This document shows positions 25,592 to 33,947 of a DNA stretch of 64,000 nucleotides, piece by piece. Numbering within the stretch: position 1 is the first letter of the stretch; each line of letters starts with the position of its first letter. The position numbers and the translations under genes are program-made. The stretch is from an uncultured Verrucomicrobia subdivision 3 bacterium (GTDB lineage Bacteria > Verrucomicrobiota > Verrucomicrobiia > Limisphaerales > UBA11358): NCBI GenBank assembly GCA_903850425.1, contig CAINLR010000113.1, positions 1 through 64,000 on the forward strand, given 5' to 3'. Under the pieces are notes generated by a model that made no database searches, had not been told where the DNA came from, and saw only the letters and a list, made by a program, of their open reading frames with translations.

Positions 25592-25642
25592 TTGTTGTTT
25601 TACCGTCACTCTCATTATCGCCCACCGGTGGCCGGCTTCATT
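25592..25642 (-). repeat. repeated leader/flank element, copy 1
   Basis: On the plus strand the pattern is TTGTTGTTTTACCG-N8-ATTATCG-N13-GGCTTCA. The second copy (30028-30076) has the same blocks with the same N8 and N13 spacings. It lies just upstream of a small accessory gene on the minus strand in both places. Confidence 0.5.
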
Positions 25643-25735
25643 TTCCTGGCTGGGGTGTTTGTCGGGTTTTGGAACCTCTTGGGCTGGAGAATTTGCGGCG
25701 CTTGCGTTTTGTTGCCAAAAGCCAAATAATCGGAA

Positions 25736-26809
25736 ATGCCCGCTGACGACAACCGACCGGAGATGGCCAAATTGGTGGCGGCTCCGACGTTTACGCCGAA
25801 GGGGCTATTTCCACGGCAGATCGTGTCAGCCTATGACCCGGCTCAGTGGGAGGAATTCATTCAGGAGTGGACCCAAGGCCTGCGCACTCAATACAAGCAG
25901 GTTCAGAAGTTCAGTGGCCCGGGCGACAAGGGGCGTGATGTTGTCGGTTTTTTGACCGAGCCGGTTTCCAGCTCTGTTTGGGACAATTACCAATGCAAAC
26001 GTTACGGGCAACCGCTGAGGCCAAATGACATTTTGGTCGAGCTAGGAAAGCTTTGCTATTACACGTTCAACGGCGACTACACCGTTCCAAGAAAATACCG
26101 GTTTGTTGCGCCTCATGATGTTGGCCCAAAACTGAGAAATCTGTTGCTAAAACCCGATGAGCTTCGCCAGGAGCTAATCAACCAGTGGCCGAGCCAATGT
26201 GAGGAATCTATCACTGACACGCAAAAGATCCCGTTGGAGGGGGCGTTGCTTGCGCATGTTAAGGCCTTCGATTTTACCATTGTTGGGTATAGTCCGCTAG
26301 TCGAGGTGATCGAGCAGCACATGAAATCTGGTTTTTGGGCAACCAGATTCGGGCAAGCGCCGGCAACCAGGCCTGCTTTTCCGGCGGTGCCACTGGAACT
26401 TGCCCCACACGAGGCGCGGTATGTGGATCAGTTGCTCAAGGCATATAGCGAGGCGGAAGGACGACAAATCCGGGATTTGGCCGAATTGGAGGCCATACCC
26501 AAATACCATGAACACCTCAAACGGTCGCGGCAGTGTTTTTTTCAAGCCGAGTCGTTGGACAGGTTCTCGCGTGACAACTACCCGCCCGGCGAGTTTGAGA
26601 AGGTTAAAAGGCAGGTCTTTGATGGCGTCATTGACACCGTTGAGAAGGACCATGCGCACGGGTTTGAGCGGGTTTGTGCCACGACTGAGTGTGCGGCTGG
26701 GCTTGTTTTGGGAAATACCGAGCTCGCGTCTTACGCCGAGGTTGGGGACAGAAAAGGTGTATGCCACCACCTGGCAAACGAGGACAAAGTGAAATGGGTC
26801 AAGGAATGA
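25736..26809 (+). CDS. nuclease component of an ABC three-component (ABC-3C) defence system
   Basis: 357 residues. The N-terminal ~130 residues resemble an Mrr-type PD-(D/E)xK nuclease: GPGDKGRDVVGFL supplies the Asp and NYQCKRYG the QxK motif. The remaining ~220 residues are largely helical and probably the system-specific C-terminal domain. It is first of three genes joined by ATGA overlaps with an SMC/Rad50-like ATPase, the arrangement described for ABC-3C conflict systems. Predicted to cut DNA of invading elements when triggered by the ATPase. Family placement is from motifs and context. Confidence 0.7.
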   Translation: MPADDNRPEMAKLVAAPTFTPKGLFPRQIVSAYDPAQWEEFIQEWTQGLRTQYKQVQKFSGPGDKGRDVVGFLTEPVSSSVWDNYQCKRYGQPLRPNDILVELGKLCYYTFNGDYTVPRKYRFVAPHDVGPKLRNLLLKPDELRQELINQWPSQCEESITDTQKIPLEGALLAHVKAFDFTIVGYSPLVEVIEQHMKSGFWATRFGQAPATRPAFPAVPLELAPHEARYVDQLLKAYSEAEGRQIRDLAELEAIPKYHEHLKRSRQCFFQAESLDRFSRDNYPPGEFEKVKRQVFDGVIDTVEKDHAHGFERVCATTECAAGLVLGNTELASYAEVGDRKGVCHHLANEDKVKWVKE

Positions 26810-27312
26810 CACACCACGCGACAGATAAATTTCTGAGTGGGTTCAACAGCCCGTTGGAATGCGGTCTTCGTTCTGCTGTTTTGCTTGCGGAGGCGTTTCC
26901 ACAGCGGCTTGATATCCAGCGTCTGGTTCACTACGACTACCTCCTTGTCCACTCTGGTGACGTCGCTGGTGGGCCGGCGAGCATTCATCCGCCAACGCCG
27001 CACCGCTCCGGCGAATTGCTTGTTCGCCGGCCGATAATTGAATCGGGCGTCAAGCTGATGATGAGCAAATCGATCATCGAATGTGAATTTTCCACTCATG
27101 GGATCATGTATCTTGCTGGAGAGTGGTCGCTTGAGTTTATCAATGGGTTGGAGGCGGAATATGCCCAGTCGCTAAAAGAGCGGGCGAAATGGGTTGTGGC
27201 TCAGTTTGCCTTATATAGCGATACGGAGCTTTCTGATTTCATGCGGCGCAACTGGTCCAACTGGGGCGCGGAGTTCGAATTTGAATCATTTTTGCGAAAG
27301 GGAGAAATATGA
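26806..27312 (+). CDS. middle component (MC) of the ABC-3C system
   Basis: 168 residues from ATG 26806, which overlaps the nuclease stop (ATGA); an ATG at 26794 is also possible. The N-terminal half is helical (NSPLECGLRSAVLLAEAF, DIQRLVHYDYLLVHSGDV) and the part with PPTPHRSGELLVRRPIIESG is typical of MC proteins that link effector and ATPase. No enzymatic motif seen. Stop overlaps the ATPase start. Confidence 0.7.
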   Translation: MTHHATDKFLSGFNSPLECGLRSAVLLAEAFPQRLDIQRLVHYDYLLVHSGDVAGGPASIHPPTPHRSGELLVRRPIIESGVKLMMSKSIIECEFSTHGIMYLAGEWSLEFINGLEAEYAQSLKERAKWVVAQFALYSDTELSDFMRRNWSNWGAEFEFESFLRKGEI

Positions 27313-29153
27313 CCATGCAGAGAATTACGCTGACCGGTATTCGTGTGGAGGGACCGCATACGCCTCCGGCCTCCGTTGATTTCCGGCCGGGGCTCAACGT
27401 GATAGCCGGCTCATCGGATACCGGGAAAACATACGTCGCGAGCACGCTGGATTTTTTATTGGGCCGATCGACACCTCCGCCGGATAATCCCCAGAGTCGC
27501 AGCTATACGTGCGCCTACCTGGGTTTGAGGGTAGCCTCGCAAGATTTCACCATCAGCCGGGACTTTCGCGAGAATGTTGCCAACATTCACAACGAGCCCT
27601 TGGCTCAAGCGGCAATCATCAACGCGAGGCACCAGCTTTCCGCAGCGCACCGGGCTGGCTCCACGGAAACATTGTCGCATTGGTTACTTTCACAGATTGG
27701 CCTTGAGGGGCGAATGCTCAGCAGGAACCAATACGCCGAAAAGTCGTCACTGACTCTGCGCAATATCGCGCACCTGCTCTATGTTTCTGAGGAAAACATC
27801 ATTTCGAGAATCTCACCAGCTTTGAGCGGTGACACCATCATCGAACCTTTGGAGCGTTCTATTTTCAGCTTTTTCTTGACAGGAATCGACGACGCGGCCC
27901 TGACGGTGATCGAGAAGCCAAAAGACCGTTTGGCTCGGCTGAACACCGAAGAAACAGTGTTGCGCTCAATGTTGGAAGCCAAAGAAACCGCCCTAAATAA
28001 ACTGGTAGGCGATGACAGGGATTCGATGGGCCGGTTGCAAAAAATCGATACTTCTATACAGGAAGCATCCAGTCTAATTTTTGCGACCAGGGAAGAGATA
28101 ACTGCTTTGGAGGCCAAACGCAATGAGCATTGGGAATCCATGCAGAAGGAGAAGTCGAAGCGGCTTTTTGTATCGGAGCAACTCAAGCGCCTGCGTTTGT
28201 TGGGCAAGTTCTACGAAACCGACCAAAAACGCCTTGAAGCCGTGTTCGAGGCGGGCAAAGCCTTCGAGGAATTGCCCGGCGGCAACTGCGCGGTCTGCGG
28301 CGGGAAAACGGACGAAGACAGTTCATTGTCGTCGGTGGCCGAGTTCAAGACCGCATGCACCCGTGAACTCCAAAAACTCGCGGACCTCACAAAAGAACTG
28401 CAAACCGCCATTTCCGACATGGAGGCGGAGGAAAAGGATGCTGAAAAGGCAATCGTGGATACCGAGGGCTTGCTAAAGCAGATCGAGCTGGAATTAACTG
28501 AGAAGCTCAAACCCCAATCAAGCCGTGCTGATACCGGCCTCACGGAGCTGATCAAATTGAAAGGAAGCGTGGCCAGGGCCGCTGACCTGCAAACTGAAAT
28601 TGAGGGTCTGAACCTGCGTTTGACGGAGATCGAAGACGCAAGAAAGGCCAAAAAGCCAAAAACAAATCCCACAGGGAGCCTCGGCACGGCCAAGGCGGCT
28701 CGATTCTGTGAAGTGGTTCAGGAAACCCTTCGCGCATGGAAATACCCGATGAAAGGACACGTCTCATTCGACGCTGATCCACAGAAATTTGATTTAGTAA
28801 TCGGCGATCAAGACCGGGGTAGCATGGGTAAAGGTTACCGCGCAATAACGCACGCCGCCTTCGTGATTGGGTTGATGCGCTACTGCCGGCAGGAAAATAT
28901 TCCTCACCCTGGTTTTGTGGTGCTCGACACACCGCTAAACCCATTCAAAGGACCTGATGAAGGCGTCAGCGGCAAGGTGAACGACGAAATCAAGGATGCG
29001 TTTTATGAGGATCTGGCGCGGGATGCCAGTGGCGATCAGTTTTTAATCCTCGAAAACACCGAGCCGCCCATCAACATTCAGAAGATGATTGGCTACCACC
29101 ATTTCAGCAAGAATAACGACGCCGGCCGGTATGGGTTTTTCCCGATTCGATAA
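27309..29153 (+). CDS. SMC/Rad50-like ATPase of the ABC-3C system
   Basis: 614 residues. Walker A is GSSDTGKT (residues 34-41). The central part (about 220-450) is coiled coil interrupted by a CAVCGG motif (C327/C330) that resembles a zinc hook. The Walker B region is GFVVLDTPLNPF near residue 540. This is the ABC-type AAA_23/Rad50-like ATPase expected as sensor/motor. ATGA overlap with the MC gene. The N-terminal FRPGLNVIAGSSDTGKTYV start is standard for the family. Confidence 0.85.
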   Translation: MTMQRITLTGIRVEGPHTPPASVDFRPGLNVIAGSSDTGKTYVASTLDFLLGRSTPPPDNPQSRSYTCAYLGLRVASQDFTISRDFRENVANIHNEPLAQAAIINARHQLSAAHRAGSTETLSHWLLSQIGLEGRMLSRNQYAEKSSLTLRNIAHLLYVSEENIISRISPALSGDTIIEPLERSIFSFFLTGIDDAALTVIEKPKDRLARLNTEETVLRSMLEAKETALNKLVGDDRDSMGRLQKIDTSIQEASSLIFATREEITALEAKRNEHWESMQKEKSKRLFVSEQLKRLRLLGKFYETDQKRLEAVFEAGKAFEELPGGNCAVCGGKTDEDSSLSSVAEFKTACTRELQKLADLTKELQTAISDMEAEEKDAEKAIVDTEGLLKQIELELTEKLKPQSSRADTGLTELIKLKGSVARAADLQTEIEGLNLRLTEIEDARKAKKPKTNPTGSLGTAKAARFCEVVQETLRAWKYPMKGHVSFDADPQKFDLVIGDQDRGSMGKGYRAITHAAFVIGLMRYCRQENIPHPGFVVLDTPLNPFKGPDEGVSGKVNDEIKDAFYEDLARDASGDQFLILENTEPPINIQKMIGYHHFSKNNDAGRYGFFPIR

Positions 29154-29210
29154 CGTTGTCATGATTTGTCAGCATGCTATTGAAACGGGCGCACCGGTAA
29201 GCGTGTGTTT

Positions 29211-29726
29211 TCAGAGTAGCTGTGCAGTTGCGACTGTTGCCAGTTCAGGCCGGGTTTGGTCTTTGGATAGTGTGTTCAGCGCCTGTTTTACGGCATTGAG
29301 CTGTGTGTTCCACGGTGCGCGCATGTTGGCGTAGTGCGAAAGTTGCCCCGCACGTGCCTTCTTTGTTTTGTAAGCGCTCTGTCCCGCTTCAAATTGATTT
29401 GCCTTTTCCAACTCGTGAACGGCCTGTTGCTTGAGAATCAATAACTGTCCAACCACCCACTCGGCGGCATTCCAATTTGGGCTGGCATGACGCGGGTGGA
29501 AATGGCCCCGCGCCCACGTAACCAGAGCGGATGCGAGGTCTCCGTTTATGTAAACCTTGAACGTCCAATGTGTGTCGCGTAAGTATCTGCGCCACCCGCC
29601 ACGCCCCATGCTCTGCTCTCCGATAATCATCTCGTTCGTGTTCCTGTCACGGAGTGCCATCTGGTTGTAAAAGTTTTTCCACCAAGCGACCATCTCCTGT
29701 TGTATTTGTAGTCTTGGTCTTTTCAT
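29211..29726 (-). CDS. hypothetical accessory protein
   Basis: 171 residues from ATG 29726, which has GGAG 6 bp upstream; an alternative ATG at 29807 overlaps the end of the next small gene (ATGA) and would add 27 residues. It is rich in Trp, Asn and Gln (MVAWWKNFYNQMALRDR, NWNAAEWVVGQLLILKQQ) and probably globular helical. No family recognised. It converges with the ABC-3C operon. Confidence 0.5.
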   Translation of the reverse strand: MKRPRLQIQQEMVAWWKNFYNQMALRDRNTNEMIIGEQSMGRGGWRRYLRDTHWTFKVYINGDLASALVTWARGHFHPRHASPNWNAAEWVVGQLLILKQQAVHELEKANQFEAGQSAYKTKKARAGQLSHYANMRAPWNTQLNAVKQALNTLSKDQTRPELATVATAQLL

Positions 29727-29803
29727 ATCAGCTCCATTTGTGTTGTTTGTTGATATCCCTTCCACAACGCTCCGCATTCCCAACTGATCTTTTACAGGTG
29801 TGT

Positions 29804-30010
29804 TCATACTTTTGGTTGTGGCCCGATCCCATCCGTTCTCCAAACGTGCCAACCATCGCACTTGTCGCAGTGTGTCGAATAGAGCGGGACGCGCTTAACA
29901 ACCGCCCCAACGGATTGCTCAGCCTCTTCCTTCGAAGGGAAGCGGAGCCTGCGGGTATCGCGGCAGTATCTCGAATTTACCGTGGCCTGTTCGTCTTTAA
30001 TAGCTATCAT
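29804..30010 (-). CDS. small zinc-ribbon-like protein
   Basis: 68 residues. RYCRDTRRLRFPSKEEAEQ followed by YSTHCDKCDGWHVW looks like the short phage/plasmid proteins that carry a CxxC-type ribbon ending in GWH. A metal-binding or nucleic-acid role is likely but undefined. The leader is the second copy of the repeated flank element. Confidence 0.55.
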   Translation of the reverse strand: MIAIKDEQATVNSRYCRDTRRLRFPSKEEAEQSVGAVVKRVPLYSTHCDKCDGWHVWRTDGIGPQPKV

Positions 30011-30027
30011 AATTGTGCTTCTCTCGT

Positions 30028-30076
30028 TTGTTGTTTACCGACATCCCTATTATCGCTGGCCGGCGCGCGGCTTCAC
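30028..30076 (-). repeat. repeated leader/flank element, copy 2
   Basis: TTGTTGTTTACCG-N8-ATTATCG-N13-GGCTTCA on the plus strand, matching the element at 25592-25642 block for block. A partial relative (CTGGCCGGTGCTTGA) lies upstream of the gene ending at 31121. Confidence 0.5.
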
Positions 30077-30082
30077 TGGCGA

Positions 30083-30514
30083 TCAAAGAAGCACTGTCGT
30101 CAATTCTGGGTGGGATTTAGCTAATTTAATTAGGCGTTTATGAAGCACCGAATTTACTCGTGGTAGCTGAGCCCCGCTTTCTATCAGGGCGGTGATTGCT
30201 GCAATTTTTCCGAGGTTTATGGCCAGGCTAAGCGGAGTTTGATATTCGAGTGCCCGATTGATCAGCTTCTTCGGCAACAACTCCGATTCTTTCCATTTTG
30301 ACCAGCCTTGCCAAAACGCCGCTTTATTCAGATAGAAGCCCGCTCGTATTAGCATTTTTACGGCGTCCGCATCGTTGTGGAGCACCGCCAAGCCCATGTA
30401 ACAATCTATTCTCTGGAAGCTTTCCTCGTCGAGATATACATAGCGTCCGGACGCCGCTGCCTTTGCCGCTGCCTTGGTTGCTTCGCGCGAAATTGTCTTT
30501 TCGATGATGTTCAT
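30083..30514 (-). CDS. ankyrin-repeat-like protein
   Basis: 143 residues. Two ankyrin-like units are visible: MGLAVLHNDADAVKMLIRAG and TPLSLAINLGKIAAITALIE followed by SGAQL. The N-terminal 30 residues are Ala/Lys-rich. Ankyrin proteins mediate protein contacts. Start overlaps the stop of the upstream small gene (ATGA), so they form one unit. Confidence 0.65.
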   Translation of the reverse strand: MNIIEKTISREATKAAAKAAASGRYVYLDEESFQRIDCYMGLAVLHNDADAVKMLIRAGFYLNKAAFWQGWSKWKESELLPKKLINRALEYQTPLSLAINLGKIAAITALIESGAQLPRVNSVLHKRLIKLAKSHPELTTVLL

Positions 30515-30741
30515 AGTGTTAAAGCTTCTCGGAGTCTGGGTGCCACAGTTTCTCCATCGTTAGTCCACTTTCCGTTTCGCAGGGTAAACATCGGGTATCG
30601 AAGATATGACGGCACATCAACGCGGACCTGAATCACTTGCAATTTCTGGTTAGGGCGTTTATCCACAGAACGCCATGTTACCGTCACTGGCTGGCCTTTG
30701 TAGGTGGCCTTGCTTCCAACCGCTGGTATTGTCTTGTTCAT
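30511..30741 (-). CDS. hypothetical small protein
   Basis: 76 residues from ATG 30741 (MNKTIPAVGSKATYKGQPV). A strand-rich composition and YKGQPVTVTWRSVDKR suggest a small beta-barrel (SH3-like). Coupled by ATGA to the ankyrin-like gene. Function unknown. Confidence 0.5.
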   Translation of the reverse strand: MNKTIPAVGSKATYKGQPVTVTWRSVDKRPNQKLQVIQVRVDVPSYLRYPMFTLRNGKWTNDGETVAPRLREALTL

Positions 30742-30749
30742 ATTAATGC

Positions 30750-31121
30750 TCAAAGCAGTGCTGTAATTTTGTCTGGCATTAGCGTGCAACCCGCATTCAC
30801 CGCATGGCGAAAAAATGGGGCAAAAGTTTTGCTAATCTCGTCGTAGTTGAAATCCGTTCCTTCGCAAAAGCTGCGGTGGCGCTCGAAAACATCAACGGCT
30901 TTCTGTAGCTCTTCAACTGTCGCTGTGCGCACGTGCTCGGTGCAGCAATGCCAATGCTGGAACAGTCCGGAAAATAGGCTGGGTCTTGTTGGTGTTATGG
31001 TTGCGGTGACCGGGGATTGCCCAACGAAGCCAACGCAAACTAGGTCTAGTTGTTCGCCGGCCTGCGTGTTAATCCATTCGTCGGAGCACAGATCTCCAAT
31101 GTTTAGTTTTGATATCTTCAT
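30750..31121 (-). CDS. hypothetical accessory protein
   Basis: 123 residues. The N-terminus (MKISKLNIGDLCSDEWINTQ) is followed by a hydrophobic strand and a region with His/Cys (WHCCTEHVRTATVEE), then a helical part. No family recognised. It is the first gene of a three-gene minus-strand group with the two genes downstream (8 bp and 4 bp overlap spacings). Confidence 0.5.
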   Translation of the reverse strand: MKISKLNIGDLCSDEWINTQAGEQLDLVCVGFVGQSPVTATITPTRPSLFSGLFQHWHCCTEHVRTATVEELQKAVDVFERHRSFCEGTDFNYDEISKTFAPFFRHAVNAGCTLMPDKITALL

Positions 31122-31328
31122 ATTTATATTCTCCGTCCGCTGGCCGGTGCTTGATTGCCTCTACAAAACAGGCTCTGTGCTGTGGTGGCGAGGGTTCACA
31201 ATCCATCGAGCTCTACCGGTGTCGGCCGCACCGTCTATGTTGCCACCGAAATTGTTACTGTGCGTTTATAGCCATGTTGATGAGACTGTCTGCAATCTCG
31301 TGAAGGTTGGCGCCAGACACGTCGAAGC

Positions 31329-31490
31329 TCAGTGACAACTGCCTGCCAGTGTGGAAGTCGCGGCTTCCTCTGGCGTTTGGCCATACTCTTGGACCCTTTC
31401 CTCGCGCTCGCTATGAAGAAGCGCTTCTGCTCTGCAAATCCAGCGTTCTTCGTTCAGCACGTTGGCTACCAAAGCCGTTTCGCCATTGCT
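31329..31490 (-). pseudogene. 3' fragment of an unknown accessory gene at the island edge
   Basis: About 53 codons in a protein-like frame (GETALVANVLNEERWICRAE, EERVQEYGQTPEEAATSTL) ending at TGA 31329-31331. Upstream of about 31490 the same frame runs antisense through the cupin gene, so the 5' end of this gene is missing. The region 31122-31328 holds no gene that I can support. Confidence 0.35.
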
Positions 31491-31733
31491 CCACTGGTGC
31501 TCTTCGGCTTTGCCGAAGGTCAGGAACTCACCGAGCATACTTCCACACAATCAGCCATCGTCCAGATATTATCCGGTGAATGCGAGTTCTCGCTGGGCGG
31601 CATAGCCCACCCGGCCAAGGCGGGTGATCTGATTTACATGCCGCCAAACCTTCGGCATGCCATCAGTGCGACGAAGCAATTTTCAATGCTGCTGACGCTA
31701 ACCAAGGCGGAAACCCTATCAACCAAGCCATGA
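31413..31733 (+). CDS. cupin-domain protein, 5'-truncated (copy B)
   Basis: Homology to the cupin at 5323 begins only at about 31492 (LVLFGFAEGQELTEHTSTQ) and then continues to the end (CEFSLGG, AGDLIYMPPNLRHA). The first ~40 residues of copy A are replaced by unrelated sequence; ATG 31413 or 31332 could start a chimeric product. No FNR-type box is seen upstream, unlike copy A. The truncation coincides with the right edge of the accessory island. The stop overlaps the next start (ATGA). Confidence 0.65.
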   Translation: MKKRFCSANPAFFVQHVGYQSRFAIAPLVLFGFAEGQELTEHTSTQSAIVQILSGECEFSLGGIAHPAKAGDLIYMPPNLRHAISATKQFSMLLTLTKAETLSTKP

Positions 31734-32242
31734 GTGAGAAAGTTGTCACGCTGGACGTCCGGCAGGACTTGAGCAATGGCCGCGAGCCGTTTTCCAAGGT
31801 CATGGGTGTGGTTGCAAAATTGCAGCCAGATGAAAAATTGCGGATGATCGCCCCGTTCGAGCCCACTCCTCTTTTCGCAGTGCTGGGCAATCAGGGTTTT
31901 AGCCATGAATCAAAACAGATTCCATCTGGTGATTGGGAAATTCTGTTCACACGTCACGGCGGGGAAACGACCGTGTTCGTCCCACCGGTCTGTCCACCTT
32001 GCAGCGCGGCGAAAACTGAACCGGTGCAAATCGTGGACGTAGATGCGCGCGGCCTCGAACCGCCGCAGCCCATGGTGAAAATACTGGAAGCGATTTCAAA
32101 TCTACCGGAGGGAGCGGAACTTCGAGCGAACACGGAGCGCCGTCCAATGCATCTTTATGCCCAGCTTGAGGAGCGCGGATTTGTCGGTGAAACAAAGGAA
32201 CAAGAAGATGGAAGCTTTATTACCCAAATCCGCCATCGTTGA
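31730..32242 (+). CDS. double DUF2249 domain protein
   Basis: 170 residues: first DUF2249 unit at about 1-80 (VTLDVRQDLSNGREPFSKVM, KLRMIAPFEPTPLFAVLGNQ), a short linker with CPPCSAAK, and a second unit at about 98-170 (VDARGLEPPQPMVKILEAIS, LEERGFVGETKEQ, ITQIRHR). The second unit matches the single-domain protein at 5703. The first is closer to the FKRFDVRE type. The last 35 bp overlap the next gene, as in cluster A. Confidence 0.8.
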   Translation: MSEKVVTLDVRQDLSNGREPFSKVMGVVAKLQPDEKLRMIAPFEPTPLFAVLGNQGFSHESKQIPSGDWEILFTRHGGETTVFVPPVCPPCSAAKTEPVQIVDVDARGLEPPQPMVKILEAISNLPEGAELRANTERRPMHLYAQLEERGFVGETKEQEDGSFITQIRHR

Positions 32243-33599
32243 TTCCTCATCAGCGCCGCGAAAAACGTCTCGCCAAAAGGCGACGCCTCAACTCGCCGGC
32301 ATGCAGGCCTCTGCCGTTCGAGTTCCGCTTTGTTTTGTCCTGACCGGGGTCTTGTCTTTGTTGGTCAGCGGCGGAGCCTTGCTGGCGCAACCGGATTTGC
32401 TGGCGATGTATCATTACACGCCGCACCTCATCGCCATCACGCATCTGTTCGTGCTCGGTTTCATCTGTTCCATCGTCATGGGGGCAATGTATCAGCTCGT
32501 GCCCGTCACCTTGGAAACGCAGATCTATAGCGAACGGCTGGTAAAATTTCAATTTGCGGCACACGTTATCGGCTTTGTCGGGATAGTCTGGGCGTTTTGG
32601 AATTTCAACATGGCGATGGTGGGCGCGTTCGGCTCGCTACTGACGCTGGGCGTCGGATTGTTTGTATTCAACCTGGCCTGCACGCTCGCAAAGGTTAAAC
32701 GTTGGAACACCATCAAGTTTGGCATCACATCCGCGCTGCTTTGGTTATCCGCCACGGTCGCGGCCGGACTTTTTGTGACTGCCTCGAAATTTTGGAACTT
32801 CTTCGCCTTTCAGCCGCTCGCGGCGATGCACGCCCACGCGCACCTTGGCGTGGTCGGAGTGTTCGTGCTTATGATCGTTACGGTCAGCTACAAACTCGTG
32901 CCGATGTTCACCCTGAGCGAACTGCAAAGCGAACGGCGCGCATGGTGTTCGGTGGCGTTGATCAATATTGGCTTGGTGGGCATTTTCATCACCGTCTTGT
33001 TTCAAGAACCGTTTAAGCCGTTGTTTGCTCTGGTCACGATCAGCGGGTTTCTTTTATACGGGTGGGAAATGGTCGCAATCCTGCGCGCCCGCAACCGGAG
33101 TGCTTTGGATTGGGGCATGAAATATTTCCTGACCGCCATCGGATTGCTCCTTCCATTGTCCATTTTGGCGCTCGCGCTGACCTGGTCGGGACTGGCGGTG
33201 AACGCCTTGACGATGCAGTTGGAAAGCGTCTATGGCTTGCTTGGGCTGCTCGGTCTCGTGGGATTGGCGATTCTGGGGATGCTTTACAAAATCGTTCCTT
33301 TCCTAGTCTGGTTTCACAGTTACAGCCGTCACATCGGTCGCGCCAAAGTACCCGCGCTGGCGGACATGTATTCTGTGCCACTCCAAATTGCCGGCTACTG
33401 GATCTTTCTGATGGGACTTTCGGGTCTGAGCCTTGCGACGGCTTGGTCGCACGCAGCTGGTATCCGCTGGGGTGGCGGATTACTGGCGCTCAGCCTAGCC
33501 ATTTTTGTGTTGAACATGGGCAAAATCCTCGCGCACTACATCCGTCCTCAAGTCGAACCCTTTTCGAAGAAATCAAATTCAGCGACAAAAACTTTATGA
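32208..33599 (+). CDS. NnrS/haem-copper-oxidase-I-like 12-TM membrane protein (copy B)
   Basis: 463 residues from ATG 32208 (MEALLPKSAIV). It is clearly paralogous to 5893-7293: same length class, same ITHLFVLGFICSIVMGAMY and MHAHAHLGVVGVFVLMIVT signatures, and the same SYKLVPMFTLSE. About twelve membrane helices. Start choice is supported by the matching start and overlap in cluster A. The stop overlaps the MIP18 start. Confidence 0.75.
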   Translation: MEALLPKSAIVDSSSAPRKTSRQKATPQLAGMQASAVRVPLCFVLTGVLSLLVSGGALLAQPDLLAMYHYTPHLIAITHLFVLGFICSIVMGAMYQLVPVTLETQIYSERLVKFQFAAHVIGFVGIVWAFWNFNMAMVGAFGSLLTLGVGLFVFNLACTLAKVKRWNTIKFGITSALLWLSATVAAGLFVTASKFWNFFAFQPLAAMHAHAHLGVVGVFVLMIVTVSYKLVPMFTLSELQSERRAWCSVALINIGLVGIFITVLFQEPFKPLFALVTISGFLLYGWEMVAILRARNRSALDWGMKYFLTAIGLLLPLSILALALTWSGLAVNALTMQLESVYGLLGLLGLVGLAILGMLYKIVPFLVWFHSYSRHIGRAKVPALADMYSVPLQIAGYWIFLMGLSGLSLATAWSHAAGIRWGGGLLALSLAIFVLNMGKILAHYIRPQVEPFSKKSNSATKTL

Positions 33600-33913
33600 C
33601 CGCCGCACCCCTTACGGACGAACTAGTCCTTGAAACCTTGCGCCAGGTGATTGACCCGGAACTCGGGCTTAACATCGTGGATCTGGGACTCGTCTATCGT
33701 TATGCCTGCGCCGCCGGCAAGCTGACCGTGACGATGACTCTCACCACGCCCGGCTGTCCGATGCACGACAGTATTGCTGAGGGTGTGAAAAATATTTTAC
33801 TGACGCTCGACGGCGTGGCCGAAGTAGAAGTCGAAGTCGTTTGGGATCCGCCGTGGCATCCCTCGATGATGACGGAAACCGGCCGAGCCATGGCGGGCGT
33901 CCGCAGTTTTTAA
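33596..33913 (+). CDS. MIP18/DUF59-family Fe-S assembly protein (copy B)
   Basis: 105 residues from ATG 33596 (ATGA overlap). QVIDPELGLNIVDLGLVYRY, TTPGCPMHDSIAEGV and VVWDPPWHPSMM mark it as the paralogue of 7290-7607. Predicted role as there. Confidence 0.85.
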   Translation: MTAAPLTDELVLETLRQVIDPELGLNIVDLGLVYRYACAAGKLTVTMTLTTPGCPMHDSIAEGVKNILLTLDGVAEVEVEVVWDPPWHPSMMTETGRAMAGVRSF

Positions 33914-33947
33914 CCCACAACCAAAACAAAATACCGACAACGAAATT

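Noticed and set aside
25592-30076. Integron gene-cassette array (attC sites) around the small accessory genes
   Set aside because: The repeated elements lack the RYYYAAC/GTTRRRY core pairs of attC and no integron integrase is present.
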